Source of the DNA: an uncultured Bradyrhizobium sp.
Lineage (GTDB): Bacteria; Pseudomonadota; Alphaproteobacteria; Rhizobiales; Xanthobacteraceae
NCBI RefSeq assembly: GCF_936943645.1
Contig: NZ_CAKZJO010000013.1
Coordinates: 1 to 46,792, forward strand
Direction of reading: 5' to 3'
DNA length: 46,792 nt
Shown here: piece by piece, positions 16,736-24,700 of the stretch
Layout of the letters: each line of letters opens with the position of its first letter
Numbering within the stretch: position 1 is the stretch's first letter
Position numbers and translations under genes: made by a program
Notes under the pieces: model-generated
The model's database searches: none
The model's input: the letters and a program-made list of their open reading frames with translations, nothing else
What the model was told of the DNA's origin: nothing

Positions 16736-17752
16736 ATGCGACCATTCTCGTATCAGAGAGCGACAGATCCGACCGCGGCCGTGCAGGCACTCGGTGCCGC
16801 AGCCGCTGCCAACACGCCACTGACGAAGGCGACGGCGCAGCCGCTGGCCGGCGGCACCACGCTGATCGATCTGATGAAGCTCGACGTGATGCGACCCGCA
16901 GGGATCGTCGACATCAATCCGCTGGCCCAGGGCTGGTCGGCGATCGAGCTCAAGGGTGACGGCCTGCGGCTCGGCGCGCTCGCAAAGATGGCGGACGTGG
17001 CTGCTCATGCCGAGATCGAGCGTCATTATCCGGTGATCGCCAATTCCCTGAAGCTCGCGGCCAGCGCGCAGCTGCGCAATATGGCGACGCTCGGCGGCAA
17101 TGTGATGCAGCGGACCCGTTGCAGCTATTTCCGCGACGTCACTTACGAGAATTGCAACAAGCGCAATCCCGGCTCCGGCTGCGCCGCCATGGACGGCGTC
17201 AACCGCATGCATGCGGTGCTTGGCGTGTCCGATCAATGCATCGCGACTTATCCCGGCGATTTCGCCCAGGCGCTGATCGCGCTGGATGCCATGGTCGAGA
17301 TCACCGGCCGGTCCGGGACCCGCAATATGCCGTTCGCCGAGTTGCACAAGGCACCCGGCAGCACACCCGACATCGAGACCACGCTGCAGCCGGGCGAGCT
17401 GATCTCGGCCTTCTCGGTCTCCGGCCGCTGGCCGCGTTCGGTGTACCTCAAGGCGCGCGACCGGCAATCCTATGAGTTCGCGCTGTCGTCGGCTGCGGTC
17501 GCCCTCGACGCGCAGGACGGCACGGTCAGGGAGGCGCGGATCGCCCTCGGCGGCGTCGCCACCGTGCCGTGGCGGGCGAGAGAAGCGGAGGCGCTGTTGA
17601 AAGGGCAGAAATTCGATGACGGCCTTGCGCAGCGTGTTGCCGATGCCGCCTTTGCAGAGGCGCGCGGGCGCCGGCACAACAGCTTCAAGATCGCGCTCGG
17701 CAAGCGCGTGGTGGCACGCGCGCTTCAGCAGGCCGTAACCATGGAGATCTGA
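16736..17752 (+). CDS. paoB: FAD-binding subunit of a PaoABC-type aldehyde oxidoreductase
   Basis: Middle subunit of the molybdenum hydroxylase, 338 residues. The FAD-binding segment is LAGGTTLIDLMK (38-49), and the second FAD motif is ATLGGNVMQRTRC. Four cysteines, C129, C140, C149 and C168, sit in the insertion that in PaoB and 4-hydroxybenzoyl-CoA reductase carries an extra 4Fe-4S cluster, so this enzyme likely has that cluster too. There is no signal of its own, so it would travel with the Tat-bearing subunit. The gene is packed between the other two subunits with gaps of 4 and 2 nt. Confidence 0.88.
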   Translation: MRPFSYQRATDPTAAVQALGAAAAANTPLTKATAQPLAGGTTLIDLMKLDVMRPAGIVDINPLAQGWSAIELKGDGLRLGALAKMADVAAHAEIERHYPVIANSLKLAASAQLRNMATLGGNVMQRTRCSYFRDVTYENCNKRNPGSGCAAMDGVNRMHAVLGVSDQCIATYPGDFAQALIALDAMVEITGRSGTRNMPFAELHKAPGSTPDIETTLQPGELISAFSVSGRWPRSVYLKARDRQSYEFALSSAAVALDAQDGTVREARIALGGVATVPWRAREAEALLKGQKFDDGLAQRVADAAFAEARGRRHNSFKIALGKRVVARALQQAVTMEI

Positions 17753-17754
17753 TC

Positions 17755-20046
17755 ATGACCGCTGCAGCTCCCGAGCCGAAGGAGAATATGGGCCAGCCCG
17801 TGTCGCGCTACGACGCGGTGGTGAAAGTCACGGGGCGGGCGACCTACGCCTCCGACATGCCGCTGGACAATCCCGCTTATGCATTCCTGGTCACCAGTGC
17901 GATCGCCAAGGGCCGCATCGACCGTTTCGGTCTCGACGACGCCAGGGGCGTCCGCGGCGTGATCGAGATCGTCACCTACGAGAACGCTCCGAAGCTGAAG
18001 GACTCGAAGCTCTTCAGCGACGGCGGCTATGCCGGGACCACGATCCAGCCGCTGAAATCCGCCGAGATCTCCCACGACGGCGAGATCATCGCTGTCGTCG
18101 TCGCGGAGAGCTACGAGGCCGCGCGCGAGGCGGCCAACCGCGTCAAGGTCAGCTACACGGCGACAGCGCCCAGCGCGACGTTCGACTCGCCTGGAACGAC
18201 CGCAGCTGCGGCCAAGGGACAGAATGCACAGTTCAAGGAAGACGCCAAGGTGGGTGATTTCGCCAAGGCGTTCGACGCCGCCGAGGTCAAGCTCACCGCC
18301 GCCTATGACACGCCGACGCAGCACCACAATCCGATGGAGCTGTTCACGACGAGCTGCGCGTGGATGGGCGACAATCTCGTCATCTATGAAGGCAGCCAAT
18401 ACGTCTATGGCCTGAAGAATGGTGTCGCTGAGCAGCTCGGCATCGACGCCGACAAGGTGCGCGTGGTCAATCCCTATGTCGGCGGCGGCTTTGGCTCGCG
18501 CGGCTCGATGACGCCGCGGACCGCCATCATCGCAGCTATTGCCAGGCGCCTGAACCGCCCGATCAAGCTGGTCCCGACCCGCGACCAGGGTTTTACCATC
18601 ACGACTTATCGTGCCGAGACGCGGCACGAGATCAAGCTCGGCGCCAGCCGCGACGGCAAGCTGGTTGCTCTGCGGCACGAGGGGGCCGAGATCTCCTCGC
18701 GCGCGGACGCTTACTGCGTCGGCGGCACCAAGACGACGACACGGCTCTATGCCTGCGCCAACGTCGACAGCCTGGTGTCGATCGTGCGCGCCGATCGCAA
18801 CACGCCCGGCTTCATGCGCTCGCCGCCGGAGGTGCCGTATCTGTTCGCACTGGAGAGCGCGATGGACGAGCTCGCGGTGAAGCTGAATATCGACCCCGTC
18901 GAGCTCCGCCGGATCAACGACACCACCAATGAGCCCATTGGCGGCAAGCCATATACGTCGCGCGCGTTGATGGCCTGCTTCGACGAGGCGGCGAAGGCGT
19001 TCGGCTGGGCGCAGCGCTCGCCGCAGCCCAGATCGATGTCGGACGGCGACTGGCTGATCGGCCATGGCTGCGCCGCCACCTGCTATCCGACCCAGATGGC
19101 GCCGTCTGCCGCGCGCGTGCGTCTGCAGCGTGACGGCCGCACCCGGGTCGAGATCGCCGGCCACGAGATCGGCACGGGCGCCTACACGGTGATCGCCCAG
19201 ACCGCGGCCGAGCGGCTTGGCGTGCCGCTCGAAAAGGTCGCAGTCTTCATGGGCGACAGCGATCTGCCGCCGGCGCCGGTGGCCGGCGGATCGAACTCGA
19301 CCGCGAGCACCTGCTCGGCGGTGATGATGGTGTGCGACCAGATCCGCCAGCGCCTGTTCAAGGCGGTGATGCCGGGTCAAAGCCTGACCGACCGGGCCAA
19401 GGAGACCGTGGGTCTCGGTCAGACGCCGGCAACGCAGGCAGCGAAGAGCGATCGCCCGCTCGATCTCGAAAAGGCCTTCGACGCGCTCGGGGTCGGCGTT
19501 GTCGAGGAGTATGGCGAGTGGAAGCCGGAGGGTGCGCCGCTGGATTCCTTCCGCGCCATGCATAGCGGGCATCCGCGGCTCGTCGGTGGTCACCAGATGA
19601 AGGACCAGATCGCCTATGCGTTCGGTGCGGAGTTCGTCGAGGTCCGCGTCAACCGTTTCACGCACGAGATCCGGTGTCCTCGGCTGGTCGGCGCCTTTGC
19701 GGCGGGCCGCATCGTGAACCCGCGCACGGCGCGGAGCCAGCTCATGGGCGGCCTGATCTGGGGCATGTCGTCGGCGCTGCTGGAGGCCACGGAAATCGAC
19801 GAGCGCAATGCGCGCTACGTCAACGACAATCTGGCCGATTATCTCTTACCCGTGAACGCGGACGTATCCGGCGTCGAGGTGATCATGCTCTCCGAGCAGG
19901 ACGATCGTATCAATCCGGCCGGCGTCAAGGGCCTCGGCGAGCTCGCCAATGTCGGCACCAATGCCGCGATCTGCAACGCGATCCATCACGCCACCGGCCA
20001 GCGCATCCGCAAGCTCCCGGTCCGTCTGGAAAATATCGAGGTTTAG
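17755..20046 (+). CDS. paoC: Molybdopterin-binding catalytic subunit of a PaoABC-type aldehyde oxidoreductase
   Basis: Large catalytic subunit of the xanthine oxidase family, 763 residues. QPVSRYDAVVKVTGRATYASDMP opens the a/b hammerhead domain; GGGFGSRG marks the cofactor-binding loop, and the catalytic base is the glutamate (about residue 729) in KGLGELANVGTNAAI. QRIRKLPVRLENI closes the protein, as in PaoC. It ends the three-gene operon. The XdhC/PaoD-type chaperone that normally inserts the matured cofactor is not encoded next to it and must come from elsewhere. A 12-bp hairpin lies between this gene and the FKBP gene. Confidence 0.9.
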   Translation: MTAAAPEPKENMGQPVSRYDAVVKVTGRATYASDMPLDNPAYAFLVTSAIAKGRIDRFGLDDARGVRGVIEIVTYENAPKLKDSKLFSDGGYAGTTIQPLKSAEISHDGEIIAVVVAESYEAAREAANRVKVSYTATAPSATFDSPGTTAAAAKGQNAQFKEDAKVGDFAKAFDAAEVKLTAAYDTPTQHHNPMELFTTSCAWMGDNLVIYEGSQYVYGLKNGVAEQLGIDADKVRVVNPYVGGGFGSRGSMTPRTAIIAAIARRLNRPIKLVPTRDQGFTITTYRAETRHEIKLGASRDGKLVALRHEGAEISSRADAYCVGGTKTTTRLYACANVDSLVSIVRADRNTPGFMRSPPEVPYLFALESAMDELAVKLNIDPVELRRINDTTNEPIGGKPYTSRALMACFDEAAKAFGWAQRSPQPRSMSDGDWLIGHGCAATCYPTQMAPSAARVRLQRDGRTRVEIAGHEIGTGAYTVIAQTAAERLGVPLEKVAVFMGDSDLPPAPVAGGSNSTASTCSAVMMVCDQIRQRLFKAVMPGQSLTDRAKETVGLGQTPATQAAKSDRPLDLEKAFDALGVGVVEEYGEWKPEGAPLDSFRAMHSGHPRLVGGHQMKDQIAYAFGAEFVEVRVNRFTHEIRCPRLVGAFAAGRIVNPRTARSQLMGGLIWGMSSALLEATEIDERNARYVNDNLADYLLPVNADVSGVEVIMLSEQDDRINPAGVKGLGELANVGTNAAICNAIHHATGQRIRKLPVRLENIEV

Positions 20047-20074
20047 AGGGTGGAAACCGCCGCCACCTTGCGCT

Positions 20075-20105
20075 AGACACCTTCCGCCTCAAACGGAAGG
20101 TGTCT
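20075..20105 (+). promoter_or_regulatory. Perfect 12-bp hairpin enclosing the FKBP gene's ribosome binding site
   Basis: AGACACCTTCCG (20075-20086) and CGGAAGGTGTCT (20094-20105) pair without mismatch around a 7-nt loop. The 3-prime arm carries the Shine-Dalgarno-like GGAAGG, and the ATG of the FKBP gene begins two bases later. No T-run follows, so it is a poor intrinsic terminator. It may instead hold down translation of the FKBP gene or protect the 3-prime end of the paoABC message. Function is inference. Confidence 0.55.
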
Positions 20106-20106
20106 T

Positions 20107-20571
20107 ATGCAGCGTTTCCAACGCGCGCTCCTCACGCTGATGTCGGCACTCGCGATCACGGTGATCGCCGGGGTGTCGCATTTCGTTTCCACCACGGCCT
20201 CGGCCCAGACCGCAGGAAAGACCATGACCACAGCTTCAGGCTTGCAGATTATCGACACCGCTGTCGGCACCGGCGCCTCGCCGCAGCCCGGCCAGATCTG
20301 CGTGATGCATTATACCGGCTGGCTCTACGAGAACGGCCAGAAGGGCAAGAAATTCGACTCATCCGTCGATCGCAAGGAGCCGTTCGAATTCCCGATCGGC
20401 AAGGGCCGCGTCATCGCCGGCTGGGACGAGGGTGTCGCCTCGATGAAGGTCGGCGGCAAGCGCACCCTGATCATCCCGCCGCAGCTCGGCTACGGCGCCC
20501 GCGGCGCCGGCGGTGTCATTCCGCCGAACGCGACGCTGATGTTCGACGTGGAATTGCTCGGGGTGAAGTAA
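20107..20571 (+). CDS. Secreted FKBP-type peptidyl-prolyl cis-trans isomerase
   Basis: Protein-folding enzyme of 154 residues that speeds isomerisation at proline bonds. A signal peptide covers about the first 33 residues with a likely cut after ASA, so it acts in the periplasm. The FKBP domain is complete: VMHYTGWLYENGQKGKKFDSS, FPIGKGRVIAGWDEGVASMKVGGKRTLIIPPQLGYGARGAGG and IPPNATLMFDVELL. Key pocket residues (Y, F-D, V-I, W, Y) are visible in these stretches. A strong terminator follows. The ribosome binding site lies within a hairpin. Its place after a Tat-exported enzyme operon may be coincidental. Confidence 0.93.
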   Translation: MQRFQRALLTLMSALAITVIAGVSHFVSTTASAQTAGKTMTTASGLQIIDTAVGTGASPQPGQICVMHYTGWLYENGQKGKKFDSSVDRKEPFEFPIGKGRVIAGWDEGVASMKVGGKRTLIIPPQLGYGARGAGGVIPPNATLMFDVELLGVK

Positions 20572-20593
20572 CGGATCGAGCTCAGCACAAACA

Positions 20594-20621
20594 AAAAGAC
20601 CGGCCTTTCGGCCGGTCTTTT
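20594..20621. terminator. Strong intrinsic terminator, usable from both sides
   Basis: GACCGGCC (20598-20605) and GGCCGGTC (20610-20617) form a perfect stem with a TTTC loop. Four A residues precede and four T residues follow, so the stem extends to 12 bp and the structure can stop transcription of both the FKBP gene and the converging CsbD gene. Confidence 0.9.
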
Positions 20622-20640
20622 CGCTTTCAGCTTTGACGCG

Positions 20641-20859
20641 TCATTCCGCCGCGCGCTTGGCCGCGGCTGCGGCGCGATCGATCGCGTCCTTCGCGGCGTC
20701 CTTGGCATCGCCCATGGCCTGCTGGCCCTTGCCCTTGACTTCCTGGACCACGCCTTCGCCCTTCATGCGCTCGGAACCGGTGGCCTCACCGATGCCCTGC
20801 TTGGCCTTGCCGATCGCCTCGTTGGCGGTACCCTTGATCTTGTCGGTCGTGCTACCCAT
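20641..20859 (-). CDS. CsbD-family small stress protein
   Basis: A 72-residue hydrophilic protein rich in lysine, alanine and glycine. [22 protein letters not shown] is the classic CsbD start, followed by a repeat-like helical part ([23 protein letters not shown]) and an alanine-rich tail. CsbD proteins are widespread and often induced by general stress, but their molecular role is unknown. AGGAG sits upstream of the ATG. It converges on the FKBP gene across a shared terminator. Confidence 0.88.
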   Translation of the reverse strand: MGSTTDKIKGTANEAIGKAKQGIGEATGSERMKGEGVVQEVKGKGQQAMGDAKDAAKDAIDRAAAAAKRAAE

Positions 20860-20987
20860 GAAACGCTCCTTCCGGTTTGCTTGGAATGACAACGTTTGAC
20901 GGCTACGAGAGTTCCGATTTTGGTATGGCTCGCGAGCGCGGCTTTGGGTTAGTTTGCCGCGCACGGAACCAACAGAAAGCAAGTCCC

Positions 20988-21500
20988 ATGACCGGCCATG
21001 ACCATTCGCATTCCCACCATGACCACGATCACGACGATCGTTGGAAACATGACGGCGTGCGCGTCATTCCCGGCAACCAGCTCGATACCAACGTGCCGTC
21101 GACGGCCGGCATGAACCGCGCGGCCGCCATCAATTTCGCGCGCGTCGGCGCGCAGAAATTGTGGGCTGGCACCGTCAGCATCAAGCCCGACGCCAAGACC
21201 GGCGCGCATCACCACGGCCATCTCGAAAGCGTGATCTATGTCGTGAAGGGCAAGGCGCGGATGCGCTGGGGCGAGAGCCTGCAATTCACCGCGGAGGCCG
21301 GTCCCGGCGATTTCATCTTCGTCCCGCCTTACGTGCCGCACCAGGAGATCAATGCCAGCCCGGACGAGGTGCTGGAATGCGTGCTGGTGCGCAGCGACGG
21401 CGAGGCGGTGGCGATCAACCTCGACATCGAGCCGGTCGAGAAGCCCGAGACCGTGCTGTGGATCGATCCGGTGCACCGAGACCCGAACGAGAAGAAGTAG
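20988..21500 (+). CDS. Cupin-domain protein with histidine-rich N-terminus
   Basis: A 170-residue protein with a single conserved-barrel cupin. Cupin motif 1 is [24 protein letters not shown] and motif 2 is [17 protein letters not shown], together giving the histidines and glutamate for one metal ion. The first 16 residues contain eight histidines and several aspartates ([14 protein letters not shown]), a likely metal-binding arm. There is no signal peptide. Family members include dioxygenases, isomerases and sugar-binding proteins, so no reaction is assigned. It is divergent from the CsbD gene. Confidence 0.8.
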   Translation: MTGHDHSHSHHDHDHDDRWKHDGVRVIPGNQLDTNVPSTAGMNRAAAINFARVGAQKLWAGTVSIKPDAKTGAHHHGHLESVIYVVKGKARMRWGESLQFTAEAGPGDFIFVPPYVPHQEINASPDEVLECVLVRSDGEAVAINLDIEPVEKPETVLWIDPVHRDPNEKK

Positions 21501-21627
21501 GGCCTGACGGTCCTTGCTGGTTCTGCGCGCCAGGGCCGGCAGACGTGATTCAAAAAATATCCGGAGGCGATGTCGGATGGGTGTCGGCCCGTCCGTCCTT
21601 GGGCAGAAGCCGCCCAAGGAGCCTCCG

Positions 21628-22056
21628 ATGCCCAGGATGATTTTCCTCAATCTGCCGGTAACCGATCTCAAGCGTGCGACCACCTTCTATGAGGCGGTCG
21701 GCGCCACCCGGAACCCGCAATTTTCCGACGACACGGCGAGCTGCATGGTCTTTTCCGAGGCCATCTACGTGATGCTGACGACCCACGACAAATTCCGTCA
21801 CTTCACGCCGAAGCCGATCGCGGATGCAAAGACATCGAACCAGGCGCTGTTCTGCATTTCCGCCGACAGCCGCAACGAGGTCGACATGATCGTTGACCGG
21901 GCCGAGGCGGCGGGCGGCGTGGCGGATCCCAGCCCGAAGGACGAATACAGCTTCATGTACGGTCGCAGCTTCGAGGATCCGGACGGCCACATGTGGGGTG
22001 TGAACTGGATGGACATGGCGGCCGCTCCGCCGCAGCCCGCCATGGCAGAGTCCTGA
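21628..22056 (+). CDS. VOC-superfamily (glyoxalase-like) protein
   Basis: A 142-residue protein with the vicinal oxygen chelate fold: FLNLPVTDLKRATTFYEAVGA at the start and GRSFEDPDGHMWGVNWMDM near the end, the latter resembling the Glo_EDI_BRP-like group. Metal-ligand positions are only partly conserved, and it is closest in character to the uncharacterised lactoylglutathione-lyase-like proteins. It precedes a second VOC-type gene by 40 nt, likely in one transcript. The ATG is preceded by AAGGAGCC. Confidence 0.8.
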   Translation: MPRMIFLNLPVTDLKRATTFYEAVGATRNPQFSDDTASCMVFSEAIYVMLTTHDKFRHFTPKPIADAKTSNQALFCISADSRNEVDMIVDRAEAAGGVADPSPKDEYSFMYGRSFEDPDGHMWGVNWMDMAAAPPQPAMAES

Positions 22057-22096
22057 TCGCCGTCCTCCGAACGCTCAACCGAAGGGAGCCGTCACA

Positions 22097-22585
22097 ATGT
22101 CCAAGCTCGTCCCCTGCATGTGGTTCAACGGCGACGCCGAGGAAGCCGCGAAGTTCTACACCTCGCTCGTGCCGAATTCGGCAATCACGCACGTCCAGCG
22201 CAATGTGTCGGACAATCCGTCCGGCAAGGAAGGCTCCGTGCTCGTCGTCGAGTTCACGGTGGCAGGGCAGCCGCTGGTCGCGCTGAACGGCGGCATGAAG
22301 ATGGAATACACCCACGCCATCTCGCTGATGATCCATTGCGACGACCAGGCCCAGGTCGACAGCGTCTGGAATGCGTTTCTCGCCCATGGCGGCAAGGAAG
22401 AGCAGTGCGGCTGGCTCAGGGATCGCTGGGGCGTGGCCTGGCAGGTGGTGCCGAAAGTGATGTTCGAATTCCTGTCGAGCCCCGACAGGGCCGCTGCCGC
22501 ACGCGCGATGCAGGCCATGATGAAGATGGTGAAGCTGGATGTCGACGTGTTGCGTCGCGCGTTCGAGGGCAAGTCGGCGGCGTGA
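22097..22585 (+). CDS. PhnB-like VOC protein (3-demethylubiquinone methyltransferase-like fold)
   Basis: A 162-residue protein of the PhnB-like group once annotated as 3-demethylubiquinone-9 3-methyltransferase. MSKLVPCMWFNGDAEEAAKFY and GQPLVALNGG are typical, as are CGWLRDRWGVAWQVVP and the helical tail with the repeated AMQAMMKMVKLD pattern. True methyltransferase activity is not supported by the fold; the name is historical. AAGGGAG lies upstream of the ATG. It probably forms a pair with the preceding VOC gene. Function unknown. Confidence 0.85.
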   Translation: MSKLVPCMWFNGDAEEAAKFYTSLVPNSAITHVQRNVSDNPSGKEGSVLVVEFTVAGQPLVALNGGMKMEYTHAISLMIHCDDQAQVDSVWNAFLAHGGKEEQCGWLRDRWGVAWQVVPKVMFEFLSSPDRAAAARAMQAMMKMVKLDVDVLRRAFEGKSAA

Positions 22586-22609
22586 GGGAGCGCTCTTGCC
22601 ACATACTCA

Positions 22610-22716
22610 CTGTCATCGCCCGGCTTGAACCGGGCGATCCAGTACTCCGAGAAGGCAGTGACCAAACCGATGGGCTGCGGCGTACTGGATGCCCCGGACG
22701 AGCCGGGGCATGACAG
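22610..22716. repeat. Composite palindromic intergenic repeat
   Basis: The outer arms CTGTCAT (22610-22616) and ATGACAG (22710-22716) enclose nested stems: CGCCCGG...CCGGGCG, ATCCAGTAC...GTACTGGAT and GCCCCGG...CCGGGGC. The layered palindrome ending in GTCAT/ATGAC is shared in style with elements at 38176 and 38908. It lies between the VOC gene and the converging barrel gene and could also serve as a terminator. No open frame is present. Confidence 0.7.
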
Positions 22717-22741
22717 CGGAATTTGAGGCGAGATCTCGCCG

Positions 22742-23851
22742 CTAGTAATTGATCCGCAGCCCGACGCCGCCGTGGATGGTGTTGCCGACCGGCTGTGGGC
22801 CGAGCGTACCGTTGGCGAACAGATCCACGATCCAGCCCTTCTGCACGCGGAAGCCGAGGCGGCCGCCATATTCGAACCAGCCCTGGTTGCCCATGGTTGG
22901 TACCACCATGCCCTGGCCGGTCACGGTGGCGACGATGCCGCTATGGCTCGCGAACGACTGCACCCAGCCGCCATTGATGTTGGTCTCGATATTGCCGCCG
23001 AACAGATGCGTCCACTGGCCGCCGATCTTGACGAGGCTGGTGCGGTCGGTGCCGGTGGCGATGCTGGCGTCGAACGGGTTGAAGGCCACCGCGCTGTCGC
23101 TGTAGCCGGACACGCGCTGCCAGAGCTGCCAGATCTCGATCGAGGCTGCGACCTCGTCGCGCGGCGAGATACGGCTCATCCAGCCGGCGCGGCCATAGAC
23201 TGCGTAGTTCGAGGCATTGGTCGAGCTCGTGACGCTCACCGGCCCGAGGCTGGTGTCGTAGCTGCGGGTGTAGCGCGCCTTTTCCCACGGCGTCAGGATG
23301 GTGCCGACGTCGAAGAACGGGCGTGACGAGCCCCAGTCGGTGAAGTCGTAGCGCAAGGCGAAAGCGCCGATCGGGGCGCTGGTGATCTTGTATCCGCCCT
23401 CGTTGTATTGCGTGTAGGCGATGCCGGCGAGCAGCGACAGATTGTTGGTCAATTCCTTGCGGCCGTGGATGCCGGCCGAGAACGAGCCGGCCGAGCCGAA
23501 CGCGCTGATGCAATCGCTGCAATTTACCTGCTCGTTGACGCCGAGCAGGACCGTGCCGAGCACGCGGTTGGTGATCATCTGGTTGAAGCGCTGGTCGGCG
23601 AGGCCGCCGACCGAATTGCCGCTGGAATCGGCGCCGGTCGGTGTCGGACTCGGCGACGGATAGGGATTGGGCGAGGGTGAAGGCGAAGGATATGGGCTCG
23701 GCGAGGGCGACGGCGAGCAGCCTTCCTCACAATTGGTGAGGTTCAGGGTCGCGGCGGAGACCGGCTGCTGAAAGCCCCATGCCAAAGTCATGGTGGCCAT
23801 GGCCGCCAGCGCGGCGGCAAGAAGCATCTCGCGGACAGGGAGCCTTGCCAT
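22742..23851 (-). CDS. Exported outer-membrane beta-barrel protein with Ser-Pro linker
   Basis: A 369-residue protein with a signal peptide (about 1-33, cut after VSA), a short region with two cysteines (NCEEGC), a linker of Ser-Pro and Tyr-Pro dipeptides (46-72), and a C-terminal part of about 270 residues with alternating strands ending in the aromatic residue Y, as in autotransporter-type barrels. A second close cysteine pair is CSDC. The passenger is nearly absent, so it is not a classical autotransporter. The ATG at 23851 is 3 nt from the stop of the FecR-domain gene, indicating coupling; a start five codons earlier is possible. The two proteins likely work together at the cell surface. 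Confidence 0.72.
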   Translation of the reverse strand: MARLPVREMLLAAALAAMATMTLAWGFQQPVSAATLNLTNCEEGCSPSPSPSPYPSPSPSPNPYPSPSPTPTGADSSGNSVGGLADQRFNQMITNRVLGTVLLGVNEQVNCSDCISAFGSAGSFSAGIHGRKELTNNLSLLAGIAYTQYNEGGYKITSAPIGAFALRYDFTDWGSSRPFFDVGTILTPWEKARYTRSYDTSLGPVSVTSSTNASNYAVYGRAGWMSRISPRDEVAASIEIWQLWQRVSGYSDSAVAFNPFDASIATGTDRTSLVKIGGQWTHLFGGNIETNINGGWVQSFASHSGIVATVTGQGMVVPTMGNQGWFEYGGRLGFRVQKGWIVDLFANGTLGPQPVGNTIHGGVGLRINY

Positions 23852-23853
23852 CG

Positions 23854-24555
23854 TCAGCGCCCGCACAGCATGCCGTCGTCATGGACGGCGGGCGTGATGG
23901 TCGGCGAGGCGTCGGCATACTGGTTGACCGAGCACAGCCCGGCGCTCGCAGCGCAATTGGCGGCGAAAGTCCAGGGCGGGGTGTTGGTCTTGGTGATGCT
24001 GACCTTGCCGCCGGTCGACGTGATGATCGCGGTGTCGCCCGGCTGGGTCAGCTGCACGCATTGGAAGTTCGTCGTGCAGACGCTGGCGGCGCCGTCCTGC
24101 AGCACCACGACGGAGCGGCCGCGCTGCGAGAGGATGTCGAGCGTGGTGCCGCGCACGCCTATGGTCGCAAGCGGCGTCGTGATCTTGTAGGCGGTCTTCT
24201 CGGAATGTCCGGTGACGAAACGGAACGCGCCGGTGGTCATGCGGATCGCGACGTCGCGATAGCTGTGCTCGTCGTTGAAGACGGTGCGGTCGAGCTTCAG
24301 CGTGGCGCTGGGCCCAAGCGACAGATTGGTGCTGTCCGCCATCACGAAGCGCGCGGCGCTGTCGGCGCCGGTACGCACAGTCTCGTCGCGCAGCATGCTG
24401 TCGCCGACATTGATCGGCGTGGTGGTCGCGGCGACGCGCACCACTTCGTTCTGGATCACGACGGCCTCGCCGACCCGCGTCTGCGCCTGCGCGCAAGGCG
24501 CGGCACACAATGCGGCCGACAGCAGAGTGGGGAAAAGCCAGAAACGCAAATTCAT
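23854..24555 (-). CDS. Exported FecR-domain protein
   Basis: A 233-residue protein with a signal peptide (about 1-24, AQA-type cut) and a FecR domain: GDSMLRDETVRTGADSAARFVMADSTNLSLGP then TPLATIGVRGTTLDI, the usual core. Four cysteines occur in two pairs (160 and 166; 201 and 208). It lacks the N-terminal transmembrane anti-sigma region of true FecR, and no sigma factor gene is near, so iron-signal regulation is unlikely. Proteins of this type often precede an outer-membrane barrel gene in Bradyrhizobium, as here. The ATG of MNLRFWLFP is preferred over an upstream start because it leads straight into the signal peptide. Confidence 0.8.
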   Translation of the reverse strand: MNLRFWLFPTLLSAALCAAPCAQAQTRVGEAVVIQNEVVRVAATTTPINVGDSMLRDETVRTGADSAARFVMADSTNLSLGPSATLKLDRTVFNDEHSYRDVAIRMTTGAFRFVTGHSEKTAYKITTPLATIGVRGTTLDILSQRGRSVVVLQDGAASVCTTNFQCVQLTQPGDTAIITSTGGKVSITKTNTPPWTFAANCAASAGLCSVNQYADASPTITPAVHDDGMLCGR

Positions 24556-24700
24556 TTCGCAACCGATCGATGTGTCCCTGATCGTACCGGATCGCGCACG
24601 CTTGCGATGTGGCGGAATTATCACAAGCGGCGCGGGACGTGCGCTATGCTTAGTGACAGTTGCGGCAGAATGCGTTCAATGAAAACCGCGCTTTCCATTT

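Noticed and set aside
17725..19665. A 646-codon reverse open frame opposite paoC
   Set aside because: Antisense shadow; composition typical of reverse-read high-GC genes.
23630..23730. Regular short DNA repeats resembling a repeat array
   Set aside because: They are in-frame codons for the Ser-Pro linker of the barrel protein, far too short and without spacers for CRISPR.
23854..24555. A FecI-FecR iron-signalling system
   Set aside because: No sigma factor gene or TonB receptor is present, and the FecR-domain protein has a cleavable signal instead of the anti-sigma membrane layout.
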